This document shows, piece after piece, positions 27,153-37,700 of a stretch of 64,000 nt of DNA. The number at the start of each line of letters is the position of its first letter. Position 1 is the first letter of the stretch. The notes below the pieces were generated by a model that worked only from the letters and a program-made list of their open reading frames with translations, had not been told where the DNA came from and searched no databases. A program made the translations under genes and the position numbers. Source of the DNA: Roseiconus nitratireducens (lineage in GTDB: Bacteria > Planctomycetota > Planctomycetia > Pirellulales > Pirellulaceae); the NCBI RefSeq assembly GCF_008629675.1, contig NZ_VWOX01000003.1:620001-684000 (forward strand), in the 5' to 3' direction.

Positions 27153-30100
27153 GTGAACGCGTCAGCCCCCGGCGGCCGATTGGCCGCACGCCCCTCCTGT
27201 TGCCGCAACCGACACCTGCACACCTGGTTTTACCCGTTGGTGATCCTGGGCACCGTCCTGCCGCTGGGTTGCCGGGGAAAAAGCGATCCGGAACCGCGCC
27301 CCAACGTTACCACGCAGGCCGACGATGGTGAATCGGAGGCTCTGTTGGAGACGCTCAATGCCGCCTTGGCGGCCACCGAAAACCTGGAACCCGAGCGGGC
27401 CGAACCGCTGTGGCAGGAACTGCATAAAAAATTGCCGGATTCGGCATCCATCGCGCGCAACCGGGCGATCAATGCGGCCCTCGCGGTCGACGCGTTGACC
27501 TCCGCAGCCACGGATTCCGTCCGCTCGGCAGAAGAAAAGCAAGCGGCCAGGGGCCGTCTGCCCGGGGCGATCGAACGAGCCCGGGAAGCAATCGCGGAAT
27601 ACTCGAAGGTTTCCGGCGACAACGTGATCCCGCTGTGGCTGGGAAGTCGCATCGAAGCGCACGAAGCCTCACTGCTGCCGGCTTCGATGACCAAGCCGCT
27701 GCGTCGGGAATTGCTCAACAACCTGGTCCGCACGATTGACGGCCCGATGGGCGAGCAGCCGCAATCGGTGATCTTGGGCGGGCCACTGACCGACGTTCTG
27801 GAAAACCTGTCGGATCCGATCGACGGATTGCCGAAAGACATCCTGGATCCCGCCGCCGGCGCGGTGCGTCGGCTTTCGGACGCGCACCCTGAAAACCTGT
27901 TTCTGGCGCTCCGCGCTTTGCAGCTTTCCATCCAGCAGCAGAACCCTGCGGCGGGCCGCTACGCGGAACGCACGTGGCAGTTGTCCACCGCAGTGGAACC
28001 CACGTTGGCAGCATTCACCAAACCGATCGGAGTGACGCCGAAAGAATTGACGGACCGAATCATCGAAGGCGTCGAAGAGAAAGACTGGGGCAAGGTCGAA
28101 CAAAACCAAGTGCTGTGGTCCAACGTGCTCGGCCCGCTGGAAATTCTGCGGACCGACCGACGCCGCGCCTCGCCGCATCCACTGGACCGACTGAGTTTTG
28201 AAGCGCTGCGAAAGTTGAGTGCGACGGTTGCCGCACAAAACCCGATCCAATTCGACCAACAGCCACTGACGTTTGAAGCGGACACCCTGGGTGAAAACGT
28301 CCGGCTGACTTTGCCGCTGGACGCCGATCTGGATTTGGATGTCGATCTGGTGAGTGTTTCCGACAGCGATCGTTTGACCCTGTGGCTCAATGACAACGGC
28401 CAATGGGCTGAGGCAGGGATCTTGGATTTGCCGGTCGCGCCGACCGGAATCGTGGCCGCCGACTTGTTCATGGTCGACAGCAGCGACCGAAGCCGATTGA
28501 AACAGGACTCCCCGGCCTCCACGGGCGACGCGGACCAAGCAATCGCGGCCCGTCACAACACCTTGCCGGGGTTGGTCGTCTACGGTGACTTCGGAATCCG
28601 CCTGGTCCAGGTCGATACACGCCCCGACACGCCAGCGGAATCCCGACTGACCTTGATCGAAGACACGACCGGTCTGGAGGAGCTATCCCAGGTCAGCGTT
28701 GTCGTCCCCGGTGACCTGGAGGGTGACGGCGACCTGGATCTGATCGTGGCTTCGGCCGGCGCGCCGTTGCGCACGTTGATCAATCGAGGCAACCGCACCT
28801 TCTTTGAAGCCCCGGTCACGGCCTCGACCGTGGCGCAGGATGATCCCGTGGTTGATTTGGCGATCGCCGACCTGGATCGCGACTTGGATCTGGACGTCGT
28901 GACTTTGCATGGAACCAGTGGCAAGGTGGGCTTGCTGGAAAACCTATTGCATCTGCAATTCCGCATGCGGTACCTGGACGAGGTCCCGGCTTCAGACCCT
29001 GAAAAGGTCGGTGCGCCCTTGGCCGTCGCCGTTGAAGATGTGGACGGCAACGTTGCCTGGGATGTGATCGTTGTCAGCGAGAAACAATCGCAAGTTGCTC
29101 TGGGGCACTCCGCCGACATTGGCGTGTGGACCGTGGACCGCGTCGAAACCGGCGACGGATTTGCGACGCCGCCCGCACTGGCGGACTTTGACAACGACAG
29201 TTTCTTGGAACTTGTTGGGCCCCAAACCTCCGTGCGACTGGGCCCCTGGGGCATCGCGCCAACCCCGGCCAAACTTCCCGTTCCCCTGGGACCATCCGAT
29301 GCCCACGCGGTGGATCTGAACGCGGACGGCCTGGTCGACCTGGTTTCGTCCGACAGCGGATCGGTGATCTTGGGAAACAACGACTTGAACACGCCGGCGC
29401 ATCATCTGGCCGTGCGTTTTAAAGGCATCGCCGACAACGCAGCGGCCAGCGGGCGGGTCAATCACTACGCCATCGGTTCCGTTTTGGAAACGCGTTTCGG
29501 CCCGCACTATCGCAGCCGGATCATCACCGGCCCCAGCACTCATTTCGGGATCGACGGGGCGGACCAGGTCGACTCGGTGCGAATCATCATGCCCAACGGA
29601 TTGACCCAGACCATTCGCGACCCGGCGATCGACGCGATTGTCGAAGAAGAACAAACGTTAAAGGGTTCCTGCCCCTACCTGTACACCTGGGATGGGCAGA
29701 AGTTTGCTTTCGTCACCGACTGTCTCTGGGCCGCCCCGCTGGGATTGCAAGTCGCCGCGGGCAAGGTGCAACCGGATCGGCCCTGGGAATACCTGAAAAT
29801 CGATGGCCAACACGTTCGGCCGCGAGACGAGGGTCAATACGAATTCCGATTGACCGAGGAGCTTTGGGAAGTCGCCTACGTGGACCAGGTCGAACTGACG
29901 GCCGTCGACCATCCGGACGACGTCGAAGTGTTCACCAATGAAAAGGTCGGCCCTCCCTCCGTGGCGATTCCGACGATCCACGCATTCGGCCCCGAGAATC
30001 TTCATGCCATCGTGGCCGCCCGCGACACGCTGGGCAACGAAGTTGGTGAGCTGTTGGCCGAACCGGACGCCCGCTACGTCCAAGGTTTTGATCGCCGAAT

Positions 30101-31010
30101 CCGTCAGGGACTGTGCAAGCCGCACTGGGTCGACCTGGATTTTGGATCACCCGCCACCGATTCGCTCCGCGAGAAAAAGGATGCCGCTGCCTACCTCGTG
30201 CTCCGCGGATGGATCCTTCCCACCGATACCTCGCTGAACATCCAGATCGATCAGAACCCGGAATTGCCATCGGTCGAGTTCCCGTCGGTCTGGGTTCCGA
30301 CCAGCCCCGGTTCTGATCGTTGGCAGCAGGTGATCCCGTTCATGGGATTCCCCGGTGGAAAGACCAAAACGATCGTGGTCGATGTCACGGAACATTTGCT
30401 TCGCGATGATCCAAGAATCCGGATTCGGACGAGCGCGCAAATCTACTGGGATTGCGCGCGACTGGCGATTCAAGAGACGTCCCCGGAGGTCCGCCAGCAG
30501 GACTGCCCGCTGACCGGTGGCGAGGTCGCGTTCCATGGGTTCTCAGAAAAAGTTACCCACGGCTCCAAAGCCCCGGAGACCTACGAGTATGCCCGCAATG
30601 ATCCGACACCGAAATGGCCTCCACTAACCGGTGAGATCTCGGGGTTCGGCGATTGCACCGACCGACTCACCGATTGGGACGATTCGATGGTCGTGATCAG
30701 CAGCGGTGATGAAATCCGCATGCGGTTCCAGGCTCCTGCCGAACCGCCGCCACCGGGCTGGAAACGAGATTTCATATTGCACTGCGTGGGATGGGACAAA
30801 GACGCCGATCTGAACACACTGACCGGCCAGTCCATCGACCCGCTACCGGCGAAGGACATGAGTGCGTATCCTCCGACCTTCGATTCGATCGAAACGTTCC
30901 GCGCCATTCGCCGCAAGAATGCGGATTCGCTTCGCCGGCGACAATCCTTTCGCGCATTCTGGTACCGTGCCCAACCATCGGAAACACCCTTCCTTCCGGT
31001 CACCGACTGA
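27153..31010 (+). CDS. Very large FG-GAP/ASPIC-UnbV lipoprotein
   Basis: 1285 residues from the GTG at 27153; no ATG gives a signal peptide. A hydrophobic segment [15 protein letters not shown] ends at Cys 40, an atypical lipobox (Pro at -3). Residues about 55-330 are helical and TPR-like. FG-GAP repeats follow at about 510-745 ([47 protein letters not shown]), then the ASPIC/UnbV module ([32 protein letters not shown]). The last 430 residues (from [17 protein letters not shown]) form an extra domain with no family I know. It is expected to be anchored in the envelope. Role unknown; the second such protein in the window. Confidence 0.88.
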   Translation: MNASAPGGRLAARPSCCRNRHLHTWFYPLVILGTVLPLGCRGKSDPEPRPNVTTQADDGESEALLETLNAALAATENLEPERAEPLWQELHKKLPDSASIARNRAINAALAVDALTSAATDSVRSAEEKQAARGRLPGAIERAREAIAEYSKVSGDNVIPLWLGSRIEAHEASLLPASMTKPLRRELLNNLVRTIDGPMGEQPQSVILGGPLTDVLENLSDPIDGLPKDILDPAAGAVRRLSDAHPENLFLALRALQLSIQQQNPAAGRYAERTWQLSTAVEPTLAAFTKPIGVTPKELTDRIIEGVEEKDWGKVEQNQVLWSNVLGPLEILRTDRRRASPHPLDRLSFEALRKLSATVAAQNPIQFDQQPLTFEADTLGENVRLTLPLDADLDLDVDLVSVSDSDRLTLWLNDNGQWAEAGILDLPVAPTGIVAADLFMVDSSDRSRLKQDSPASTGDADQAIAARHNTLPGLVVYGDFGIRLVQVDTRPDTPAESRLTLIEDTTGLEELSQVSVVVPGDLEGDGDLDLIVASAGAPLRTLINRGNRTFFEAPVTASTVAQDDPVVDLAIADLDRDLDLDVVTLHGTSGKVGLLENLLHLQFRMRYLDEVPASDPEKVGAPLAVAVEDVDGNVAWDVIVVSEKQSQVALGHSADIGVWTVDRVETGDGFATPPALADFDNDSFLELVGPQTSVRLGPWGIAPTPAKLPVPLGPSDAHAVDLNADGLVDLVSSDSGSVILGNNDLNTPAHHLAVRFKGIADNAAASGRVNHYAIGSVLETRFGPHYRSRIITGPSTHFGIDGADQVDSVRIIMPNGLTQTIRDPAIDAIVEEEQTLKGSCPYLYTWDGQKFAFVTDCLWAAPLGLQVAAGKVQPDRPWEYLKIDGQHVRPRDEGQYEFRLTEELWEVAYVDQVELTAVDHPDDVEVFTNEKVGPPSVAIPTIHAFGPENLHAIVAARDTLGNEVGELLAEPDARYVQGFDRRIRQGLCKPHWVDLDFGSPATDSLREKKDAAAYLVLRGWILPTDTSLNIQIDQNPELPSVEFPSVWVPTSPGSDRWQQVIPFMGFPGGKTKTIVVDVTEHLLRDDPRIRIRTSAQIYWDCARLAIQETSPEVRQQDCPLTGGEVAFHGFSEKVTHGSKAPETYEYARNDPTPKWPPLTGEISGFGDCTDRLTDWDDSMVVISSGDEIRMRFQAPAEPPPPGWKRDFILHCVGWDKDADLNTLTGQSIDPLPAKDMSAYPPTFDSIETFRAIRRKNADSLRRRQSFRAFWYRAQPSETPFLPVTD

Positions 31011-31200
31011 GAGGGCTCAGATGGACGGTGTCACTTGAAAGCGAAGGGCTTGTCGCTCATTGGCCAATGGCGTCTCGGTCGTCCGTCGGTGACTGGGGCC
31101 TCGCTGTCACACGGTGGTGAGCGCCGCGACTTTGGCGTGGCACCGACCACTTGCCCAACGTCCCAAATCCCGCCACGACCTGTTTTCGTCACCCTCGATC

Positions 31201-31449
31201 ATGTCCGCAGATCCGCTCCCCGAAGAACCGCAGTACGACCGTGGTGCACCGAACGCAATCGGCGCAAGTTCAAAATTGCGATCAGCATTGCTGGTGTTTG
31301 TGATTGCCGCTTTGCCCCTGATCCTGCTGCTCATTTTCTTGAATGTGCGCAAAGCCAATCAAGAGTCGCTTGAGAAAGATCAGACCACGCCGGCCCAACG
31401 CATCGACGCGCCGCCCGAGACCTCAAGCGACCCGGCTGCAATCCGATGA
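31201..31449 (+). CDS. Small single-pass membrane protein
   Basis: 82 residues from the ATG at 31201. One membrane helix, ALLVFVIAALPLILLLIFLN (about 30-50), sits between a polar N-terminus and a short charged tail rich in Pro, Ser and Thr. It lies about 190 nt after the giant lipoprotein in the same direction and may be co-transcribed. No family recognised; being short, it could be a chance frame, but its composition fits a membrane protein. Confidence 0.6.
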   Translation: MSADPLPEEPQYDRGAPNAIGASSKLRSALLVFVIAALPLILLLIFLNVRKANQESLEKDQTTPAQRIDAPPETSSDPAAIR

Positions 31450-31494
31450 TCGTTGAATGCCTGGAATCGAAAACGCCGGACGGGCAGCAGAGCA

Positions 31495-31512
31495 GGGCGG
31501 GGCAGGGCAGGG
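31495..31512 (+). repeat. G-rich tract with quadruplex pattern
   Basis: GGG-C-GGGG-CA-GGG-CA-GGG: four G-tracts of three or more, loops of one or two bases. It lies in the convergent gap between the small membrane protein (+) and the WcaJ-like gene (-), ten bases from the WcaJ stop. Confidence 0.6.
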
Positions 31513-31521
31513 CTTCGTGAT

Positions 31522-32973
31522 TCAGTAGGCCGCGTCCTGCCGCCACACGACAACCAGCGTCTTCAAGAGGATTTTAAGATCCAGCCACAACGACCAGCGG
31601 CGAATGTACTGGTGATCCCATTCGATACGTTGTTGCATCTTCGCGACGGTCTCGGTTTCGCCTCGGCAGCCATTGACCTGGGCAAGCCCCGTGATGCCGG
31701 GTTTGACCTTGTGACGCAGCATATAACCTCGAATCTGGTGGCGATACTGTTCGTTGTGTGCCGAAGCGTGGGGACGTGGTCCGACAAGGGACATGCTGCC
31801 GTCAATGACGTTGAACAGCTGTGGCAGTTCATCCAGACTGGTCCGTCGCAAAACGGCACCGAGTGGCGTGATCCGCGGATCGCCTTTGCTGGCCTGCTTG
31901 ATCACGGTGCCATCGTCGCAGGTCCGCATGGAACGGAATTTCCAAACGCCGATTTCTTTCCCGTCCAATCCGTACCGCCGCTGACGAAAGAAGACAGGGC
32001 CGCGGCTGGTCAACTTGATCGCCAGGGCGATCGCCAACATCGGAATCGCCGCAACGGTCAGGGCAGCGATCGCGAGCACCATGTCGGAGACTCGTTTCAA
32101 TGCCCCATCGACCCCAAACAATGGGCTTTCAAACACGCTGACCGCCGGCAATCCGCCCAAGTCCGTCCAACGTGAGTGGAGCAGTTCAAAGACGAAGAAA
32201 TCCGGCACGATGTAAACCGAAACGGTGGTGTCGCTCAACTGATCCAGCACGAACCGGATCCGATCCTCGGCGCGCATCGGCAGGGTGATCAGCACGGTAT
32301 CGACCTTGTCGGCACGACAGTCATCAACCAGATTCGCCAGGCACCCCGCCAGCGTCACATCGGTCTCACCGGACGGTTCCACCCGGTCTTTCAAATCGGA
32401 AACCGATTGACCGGGACGATCGGCCACCCGATCGTCGTAGAAGCCGATCAGTTGATATCCCAGACCGCAATCGGCGCGAATATTTGCAGCGGTCTGACGC
32501 CCCAATCCGTTCAACCCCGCAATGGCCACGCGGCGAATTGCATATCCCTGACGCACCAGCAATTGGTGCGCGACGCGAACGAGCATCCGTGACAGCCCGA
32601 TCAAAACCGGCGTGGTCAAAACCCAAGCCAACATGACCGATCGAGCAAACAAATCGCCGAACCGCGTCGCAAATCCGATCACCGCCAGGGACATCACGGT
32701 GCCGACCCACGTCCAACAGATCGCCAGGATTTCGGAGTCGGCACTCCCCCGACCACCGGATCGCGTCAATCCGGTGACTCTGGAGAGAATCTGAAACAGG
32801 ATCGCCGCGACCAAACCGAGAATCAGCCCCGCTTCATCGATCCCGCCCCGAGCAACCTGCTTGACGGCGACCAGTGATCCGATGATGGCCAACGCGTCCA
32901 GTGCCGGTTGCAACAGATCCAATGCACGACGCTCGTCGGAAACGAGGGCGTTCCTGGCACTGGCTGATTGCAT
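31522..32973 (-). CDS. WcaJ-like polyprenyl-phosphate sugar phosphotransferase
   Basis: 483 residues from the ATG at 32973. Four or five membrane helices in the first 160 residues ([50 protein letters not shown]) precede a CoA-binding-like domain ([13 protein letters not shown]). The C-terminal bacterial-transferase domain starts with [20 protein letters not shown] and has [52 protein letters not shown] and [12 protein letters not shown]. These enzymes load the first sugar phosphate onto undecaprenyl phosphate for exopolysaccharide synthesis. It stands without other exopolysaccharide genes here. Its start is 56 nt downstream of nadC. Confidence 0.92.
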   Translation of the reverse strand: MQSASARNALVSDERRALDLLQPALDALAIIGSLVAVKQVARGGIDEAGLILGLVAAILFQILSRVTGLTRSGGRGSADSEILAICWTWVGTVMSLAVIGFATRFGDLFARSVMLAWVLTTPVLIGLSRMLVRVAHQLLVRQGYAIRRVAIAGLNGLGRQTAANIRADCGLGYQLIGFYDDRVADRPGQSVSDLKDRVEPSGETDVTLAGCLANLVDDCRADKVDTVLITLPMRAEDRIRFVLDQLSDTTVSVYIVPDFFVFELLHSRWTDLGGLPAVSVFESPLFGVDGALKRVSDMVLAIAALTVAAIPMLAIALAIKLTSRGPVFFRQRRYGLDGKEIGVWKFRSMRTCDDGTVIKQASKGDPRITPLGAVLRRTSLDELPQLFNVIDGSMSLVGPRPHASAHNEQYRHQIRGYMLRHKVKPGITGLAQVNGCRGETETVAKMQQRIEWDHQYIRRWSLWLDLKILLKTLVVVWRQDAAY

Positions 32974-33029
32974 GGGACACACAGGATGGGGGCTGATGAA
33001 AGCCGCGGAGGGCTCGGCGACCCCAAATC

Positions 33030-33959
33030 CTAGGTCGCCGATGTGTCCAACCAATCCAGTCCCAGATCCAACCAAGTTGCTTGATGGGTCAGTGCGCCGC
33101 TGCTGATACGTTCCACGCCGGTTGCAGCGATTTCGGCGATCGTAGCGATCGTGACATTCCCCGAAACCTCCAGCTGCACATTCGGATTCAGTTCGGCACG
33201 CAACTGAACCGCCTGACGAATCCGATCCAGATCAAAATTGTCCAGCAACACGATGTCGGGCCCGACCGGAAGGACGTTGCGCAACTGTTCCAGCGTGTCC
33301 ACTTCGATCTCGACAATCCCTGGAGCCGTCATCCGATCCAGTTGTCCGCCCCGCCACTGGATCGCCTTTTCCGCCGCGGTGCCCGACGGCATCGGAACAC
33401 CGTTGATTCCGCCCAGCTGAAGATGGTTGTCCTTGATCAGAAAACCATCGTACAAGCCGCGACGGTGATTCCGACCGCCTCCGCAAGTGACCGCATACTT
33501 TTCCAGCAGACGCCAACCGGGCGTGGTCTTGCGGGTGTCATAGACCGCCGCCTTGGAACCCTCCAACGCGTCGACGTACGTCTTGACCAGTGTTGCCACG
33601 CCGCACAGGCGGCACATCACATTCAGGATGGTGCGCTCGCTGGTCAACATATCGCGGACATTTCCCCGCAGCGTGGCGATCGGCTGGCCGGCAACGAGCG
33701 GTCCGCCGTCCTGTCCGAGCACCTCCAGTTCCAGGTCCGCATCAAATTCATCGACGATCCATGGCAAAACGGCCAGTCCCGCGCACACCCCGGGCTGACG
33801 CGGCACGATCTGGCAGGCCCCTTCGACATCATCTTCGATCAGACAAACGCTGGTCCAATCGATCGCATCGCCCAAATCTTCCGCGATCGCCAAACGAACC
33901 AACAGGCGAACGTTGTTTTCCAGAGTCGCATCGGCAGTGACGGTCGCGTAGTCGGACAT
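33030..33959 (-). CDS. nadC: Nicotinate-nucleotide pyrophosphorylase (carboxylating)
   Basis: 309 residues from the ATG at 33959, a normal length for NadC. Motifs: RLAIAEDLGDAIDWTS at the N-terminus, SERTILNVMCRLCGVATLVK, YDTRKTTPGWRLLEKYAV, CGGGRNHRRGLYDGFLIKDNH (substrate and PRPP binding), IEVDTLEQLRNVL and LEVSGNVTIATIAEIAATGV, GALTHQATWLDLGLD. It makes nicotinate mononucleotide from quinolinate and PRPP in NAD synthesis. It is the first gene of a leftward unit with the WcaJ-like gene. Confidence 0.96.
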   Translation of the reverse strand: MSDYATVTADATLENNVRLLVRLAIAEDLGDAIDWTSVCLIEDDVEGACQIVPRQPGVCAGLAVLPWIVDEFDADLELEVLGQDGGPLVAGQPIATLRGNVRDMLTSERTILNVMCRLCGVATLVKTYVDALEGSKAAVYDTRKTTPGWRLLEKYAVTCGGGRNHRRGLYDGFLIKDNHLQLGGINGVPMPSGTAAEKAIQWRGGQLDRMTAPGIVEIEVDTLEQLRNVLPVGPDIVLLDNFDLDRIRQAVQLRAELNPNVQLEVSGNVTIATIAEIAATGVERISSGALTHQATWLDLGLDWLDTSAT

Positions 33960-34299
33960 GAACGGAACACACGGTCAGCGGAAACAAGTGAAACGGACAA
34001 GCCGTCTGGGGACGACACAGAGCACCATCCGGCGAAGGAGAACAACGGTTCAATCATAACGCTTTCGGTCGCCAAACGCCTCCGGGTGAATTGTCGGGAG
34101 GTGGCCACTTCGTCGTCCCGGCAGTATCCACCCCCTGGCGACGGAGGCTACATTGTGTGGTGACGGCGGTTTCATGGATTCCGTATTGAATTTCCTTCCG
34201 CTTTGCAGCGATGTTTTTCAATCAGCCTTCACCCTTGGTGATCTGCGACGATGATTTGTCGTCGCCTGCCGTTGACCTTTCTCACGCCGCATCGTCCCG
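33960..34299. other. Intergenic region between nadC and the HhH gene
   Basis: 340 nt between divergent genes. A polypyrimidine stretch near 34190 and AT-richer sequence could hold promoters, but no motif stands out and no small gene is evident. Confidence 0.4.
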
Positions 34300-34719
34300 A
34301 TGACCGCCCCCGAAGCTCCCTCTTCACCTCGCCTTGTCGGCGATGAATCGCGTCACAAGGAAACGGCCCCGTTGTGGGAAGAATCCGCGGTGGCGCCCGC
34401 CCTCTTGCGCGGGTCCGTTCAGACCGCTCTGCGTTGCTTGGTCTTGCTGGCAATCTTGGCCATGGTGACGACCGGGCTGATTCGGCTTCGAACCGTGCCA
34501 CCCAAAGCAGCCGATCCGCCCGTGTTCCGTTTGGACATCAATCAGGCCGGCGTTCAGGAATGGATGCTGATGCCGGGAATCGGTCCCACGATGGCCAGAC
34601 GAATCATCGCTGATCGCCAATCGCGGGGCCCGTTCCGATCCGTCGAGGACTTGGCACGGGTGACGGGAATCGGAGACAAGACGATCGCTCAGGTCCGTCC
34701 GTACTGCCGGGATCGCTGA
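34300..34719 (+). CDS. ComEA-like membrane-anchored helix-hairpin-helix protein
   Basis: 139 residues from the ATG at 34300. One membrane helix (ALRCLVLLAILAMVTTGLI, about 45-63) is followed by a double helix-hairpin-helix domain: DINQAGVQEWMLMPGIGP then PFRSVEDLARVTGIGDKTIA. The glycine-rich turns GIGP and GIGD bind the DNA backbone without sequence preference. Anchored HhH proteins of this type act in DNA uptake (ComEA) or envelope DNA binding. With PilT-like proteins in the window, a competence link is possible but unproven. Confidence 0.88.
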   Translation: MTAPEAPSSPRLVGDESRHKETAPLWEESAVAPALLRGSVQTALRCLVLLAILAMVTTGLIRLRTVPPKAADPPVFRLDINQAGVQEWMLMPGIGPTMARRIIADRQSRGPFRSVEDLARVTGIGDKTIAQVRPYCRDR

Positions 34720-34721
34720 CG

Positions 34722-34972
34722 CCCTGGCTCCAAGGGTCCCGCCTTGAAACCGGCTGCCGTTCAGACTCCGCCTAACAACCACAACGCGCCGGCTGGCGGA
34801 GCCAGCAGCAGGGCGTTCCCGGGCGGGAGCCCGGGAACGAGCAGTCCCCCCTGGTTCCAAGGCTCCCGCCTTGGAACCGGCTGCGGGTCAGGCTCCGCCT
34901 GACAACCACAATGCGCCGGCTGGCGGAGCCAGGATGCAGGGCGTTCCCGGGCGGGAGCCCGGGAACGAGGCG
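34722..34972. repeat. Tandem 128-bp repeat made of inverted-repeat hairpins
   Basis: Two copies offset by exactly 128 bp (CCTGG at 34722 and 34850; CGTTCCCGGGC at 34814 and 34942). The better copy holds four hairpins in a row: GTTCCAAGGC-TCCC-GCCTTGGAAC (10-bp stem), GTCAGGC-TCC-GCCTGAC, CTGGC-GGA-GCCAG and CGTTCCCGGGC-GGGA-GCCCGGGAACG (11-bp stem). In copy 1 the first two stems are imperfect. It lies between the HhH gene and a secreted protein gene and resembles REP-type palindromic elements. Confidence 0.9.
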
Positions 34973-35089
34973 AACGAGGCGAGATGGCGGATCCCCGACA
35001 ATTGCTCTAGGTCGCAATCCTCGATCTCGCTATGGTCCGCGGATCAACCGACGGATTCTTTCACCCAACACACAGCAGGGTAGGGGCAG

Positions 35090-35656
35090 ATGAGACCATT
35101 CAAACAGTTACTGGCTTTGATCTTCATCACGGCAACGTTTTCTCCGGCGGTCTTCGCCGACAAGACCACGATCATCGGCGGCGAAATCACCTTCGCACAC
35201 GTGGCGATCGATCCGACCGCGCCACCGGACGGCTTCTGCGACGATCCTCCGGGGGCCCTCTACTCCGTCGAGAGCGACGCCTTATTTGGCAGCCTGGAAA
35301 CCCGTCAGGAAACTCTCGCCTTCAGCGGTGCGGGACAGGCAACCGGATGCGCGTACCTGGTTCCGCTGGACGACGGAACGGCGGCGCGATTCACCGGTTC
35401 ATTCGTTTGGCACACCGAAGACGGCGATTTGAATGGCACCTTCGAATTGATCGACGGCGTGATTGATGGCGTGACCGGTGTGTTTTCCGCCGTGGTGTTC
35501 ATCGAGTTCACCGGCGGAACCGAAAGGTTTCAAAAAGCCCGCGGCAGTGCCGTCGCGATCGGTTACGACTTCCCCTTCGGAGGTCTCGGCGGCAACGTCG
35601 ACGTGGGAGGACTGGCCGCGCAGATCATCGCGGGCGAAATGAAGCTGAAAGAGTGA
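35090..35656 (+). CDS. Secreted protein of unknown function
   Basis: 188 residues from the ATG at 35090. Signal peptide RPFKQLLALIFITATFSPAVFA, cleaved near residue 23. The mature part is beta-rich with Gly, Asp and Phe repeats (TARFTGSFVWHTEDGDLNGT, DGVTGVFSAVVFIEFTGG) and a Gly-rich patch FGGLGGNVDVGGLA. No metal, catalytic or sorting motif seen. It is preceded by the hairpin repeat and converges on cobB. Confidence 0.75.
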   Translation: MRPFKQLLALIFITATFSPAVFADKTTIIGGEITFAHVAIDPTAPPDGFCDDPPGALYSVESDALFGSLETRQETLAFSGAGQATGCAYLVPLDDGTAARFTGSFVWHTEDGDLNGTFELIDGVIDGVTGVFSAVVFIEFTGGTERFQKARGSAVAIGYDFPFGGLGGNVDVGGLAAQIIAGEMKLKE

Positions 35657-35672
35657 ACGCGAACGACGCAGA

Positions 35673-36365
35673 TCACTTCAGCGATTCCAAAAACTTCGGA
35701 ACCTCGGTCGATGCCTTTCCGCGAATGGTTTCGTCAAATCGATCGCTTTGCGGCGTATCGCCAAGATTGATTTCGACGCGACGACAGTCCGGGCCGGTAC
35801 TCTGAACGATACCGGCCGCCGGATAGACCACGGCCGAAGTCCCGATCGCCAGAAACAGATCGGCCCGCCGCGCGAAAGAGTCAATCTCCTCCAGCCCGAA
35901 CGGCATCTCTCCGAACCAAACCACATGCGGACGGAGCGTCCCGATCAGCTCCGGACGGTGGGGATGCGGCGTTTGACAATCCAAGTCCTCTCGCCAATCG
36001 AAGAGGTCGCCGGTCTGCTCGCAGCGGGCCTTGAGCAGTTCACCGTGCATCGCGATCACCTTGCGACTACCGGCGCGCTGGTGCAGGTCATCGATGTTCT
36101 GCGTGACCAGCAAGAAGTCGTCATCATGCTGACGTTCGAATTCGGCAAGCGCCACGTGGGCCGGATTGGGTGCAATCGCGGCGTCCAGCAAGGCTCGACG
36201 CCGAGCGTTATAGAACTCCTGCACCAACCGCGGATTGCGTCGAAAACCGTCGGGCGTTGCGACGTCTTCGATGGGGTGTCCCTCCCACAAGCCATCGTCG
36301 CCGCGAAACGTTGGGATCCCCGATTCGGCCGAGATGCCCGCTCCGGTCAGGACAAGTACTTTCAT
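35673..36365 (-). CDS. cobB: NAD-dependent protein deacylase, sirtuin (CobB type)
   Basis: 230 residues from the ATG at 36365. Sirtuin motifs are intact: VLTGAGISAESGIPTFRG (NAD binding), FYNARRRALLDA (the Tyr-x-x-Arg of desuccinylases), LLVTQNIDDLHQRAG, MHGELLKARC (catalytic His), RPHVVWFGEMPFGLEE and IGTSAVVYPAAG. It removes acetyl or succinyl groups from lysines using NAD. As in E. coli CobB, the usual pair of CxxC zinc sites is reduced (one Cys in ARCEQTG, one in LDCQTPHP). It lies 102 nt downstream of the XylR-like gene in the same direction. Confidence 0.95.
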   Translation of the reverse strand: MKVLVLTGAGISAESGIPTFRGDDGLWEGHPIEDVATPDGFRRNPRLVQEFYNARRRALLDAAIAPNPAHVALAEFERQHDDDFLLVTQNIDDLHQRAGSRKVIAMHGELLKARCEQTGDLFDWREDLDCQTPHPHRPELIGTLRPHVVWFGEMPFGLEEIDSFARRADLFLAIGTSAVVYPAAGIVQSTGPDCRRVEINLGDTPQSDRFDETIRGKASTEVPKFLESLK

Positions 36366-36467
36366 GTTTTTGGTTCAATAACATTCTTTCGAGTGATCGA
36401 CCGCGATCCTTCAGCACAAGACGGACAACGCAAACGATCCGGGGCAACCGAAACCAACCGGCGTGGG

Positions 36468-37700
36468 TTATCCAAACGGCTTGCGTGCTTTGGCGCGGCT
36501 GGCGTCTCGATAGCGACCGGGAGTCTGATGAACCTCGCGTTTGAACACCACGCTGAAGTACTCCGAGTGTTTGAAGCCGGTCAGTCGAGCAATTTTGACC
36601 AAACTCAACTCGGTGTCGCGTAACAGTTGGCAGGCACGTTTGATTTGCACTCGCCGGATCTCCGCTTGGGGCGATCGTCCCAGGTACTGGCGGAAACGGC
36701 GCTCAAGTGAACTTCGAGCGATCGGCACTTCCGCGAGAATGTCCGAAACCGTCAAACCTTCACAGGCGCGAAAGCGGATCATTTGGATCGCTGCGGCGAC
36801 ATCTTCGTCGTCAATGGCCATCACGTCCGTGCTCAGACGTTCGGCGATGCCCAACGGGGCAATCTGGAAGTGTAGCGGCTCCGGGGTGTGACCGTGCATC
36901 AGTTGATCAAGCATCACCGCCGCCTGGTAGCCGATCCGCTCGGCCGCCGGGATGATGCTGGATAGGGGCGGATCGCAAAAGTCGCACAGCACGTGATCGT
37001 TATCCACCCCCAACACCGCGACTTCATCGGGAACTGAGACCTTGGCGGTTTGGCAAGCCTCCAGGACGTGCTGGCCACGAAAGTCGTTACAAGCGAAAAT
37101 GCCGACCGGCCGCGGCAGGTTCCGAACCCATTGGACGATCTGGTCCTGTTGATGCTGCCAACCCGATTGACTGGCGGACGCCCATTCGGACTGATGCACA
37201 TGCACGCTGGATGCATCCTCGATCCCGCGCTCGGCCAGTCCGTTGCGGAACCCCGCCAGCCGCAGGGAGGACCAGTAGTGGTCGCTGAAACCGGCGAAGG
37301 CGAAATGTTCCAGTCCCTTGTCGGCCAGATGCGTTGCCGCCAGCCGACCGATCTTGTCGTGATCGTTGATGACTGAGGGCAAGGACTGATCGGCGTGGAT
37401 GTCGCTCAGGTTGACCGTCGGTATCTCCGTTTCGCGAATGATCCGAAGCATCTCCGGAGTCGTGTTCCGGGTGATGATCCCGTCGCCATCCCAAGATTGG
37501 AACCAGGCCGGTGGCCCGGCCATCAGCTCACGCAGATCCAATTGGACCGACCAGGGCTGCTTTTCGATGCGGTAGCGGCTGATACCCTCCAGCACGCTGC
37601 GGCCGAACGCCATCGTGGTTTCGACCAGCAGCAACACCTTGGGCCGCGCGGCCAGTCCGGCGTTGGAAGAGCGTTGGCTCGAGGGCATCGTTGCGTCCAT
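36468..37700 (-). CDS. XylR-type transcription regulator (LacI-like sensor + AraC HTH)
   Basis: 410 residues from the ATG at 37700; an ATG at 37688 is also possible. Residues about 20-270 are a periplasmic-binding-protein-like sensor (VLLLVETTMAFGRSVLEGIS, GRLAATHLADKGLEHFAFAG, VAVLGVDNDHVLCDFCDPPL). The C-terminal 110 residues carry an AraC double HTH (VSDILAEVPIARSSLERRF, LVKIARLTGFKHSEYFSVVF), ending near QTPGRYR. This architecture is that of XylR, which senses D-xylose or another sugar. It faces the TetR operon across 509 nt and could govern pentose use, but no pentose gene is adjacent. Confidence 0.92.
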   Translation of the reverse strand: MDATMPSSQRSSNAGLAARPKVLLLVETTMAFGRSVLEGISRYRIEKQPWSVQLDLRELMAGPPAWFQSWDGDGIITRNTTPEMLRIIRETEIPTVNLSDIHADQSLPSVINDHDKIGRLAATHLADKGLEHFAFAGFSDHYWSSLRLAGFRNGLAERGIEDASSVHVHQSEWASASQSGWQHQQDQIVQWVRNLPRPVGIFACNDFRGQHVLEACQTAKVSVPDEVAVLGVDNDHVLCDFCDPPLSSIIPAAERIGYQAAVMLDQLMHGHTPEPLHFQIAPLGIAERLSTDVMAIDDEDVAAAIQMIRFRACEGLTVSDILAEVPIARSSLERRFRQYLGRSPQAEIRRVQIKRACQLLRDTELSLVKIARLTGFKHSEYFSVVFKREVHQTPGRYRDASRAKARKPFG

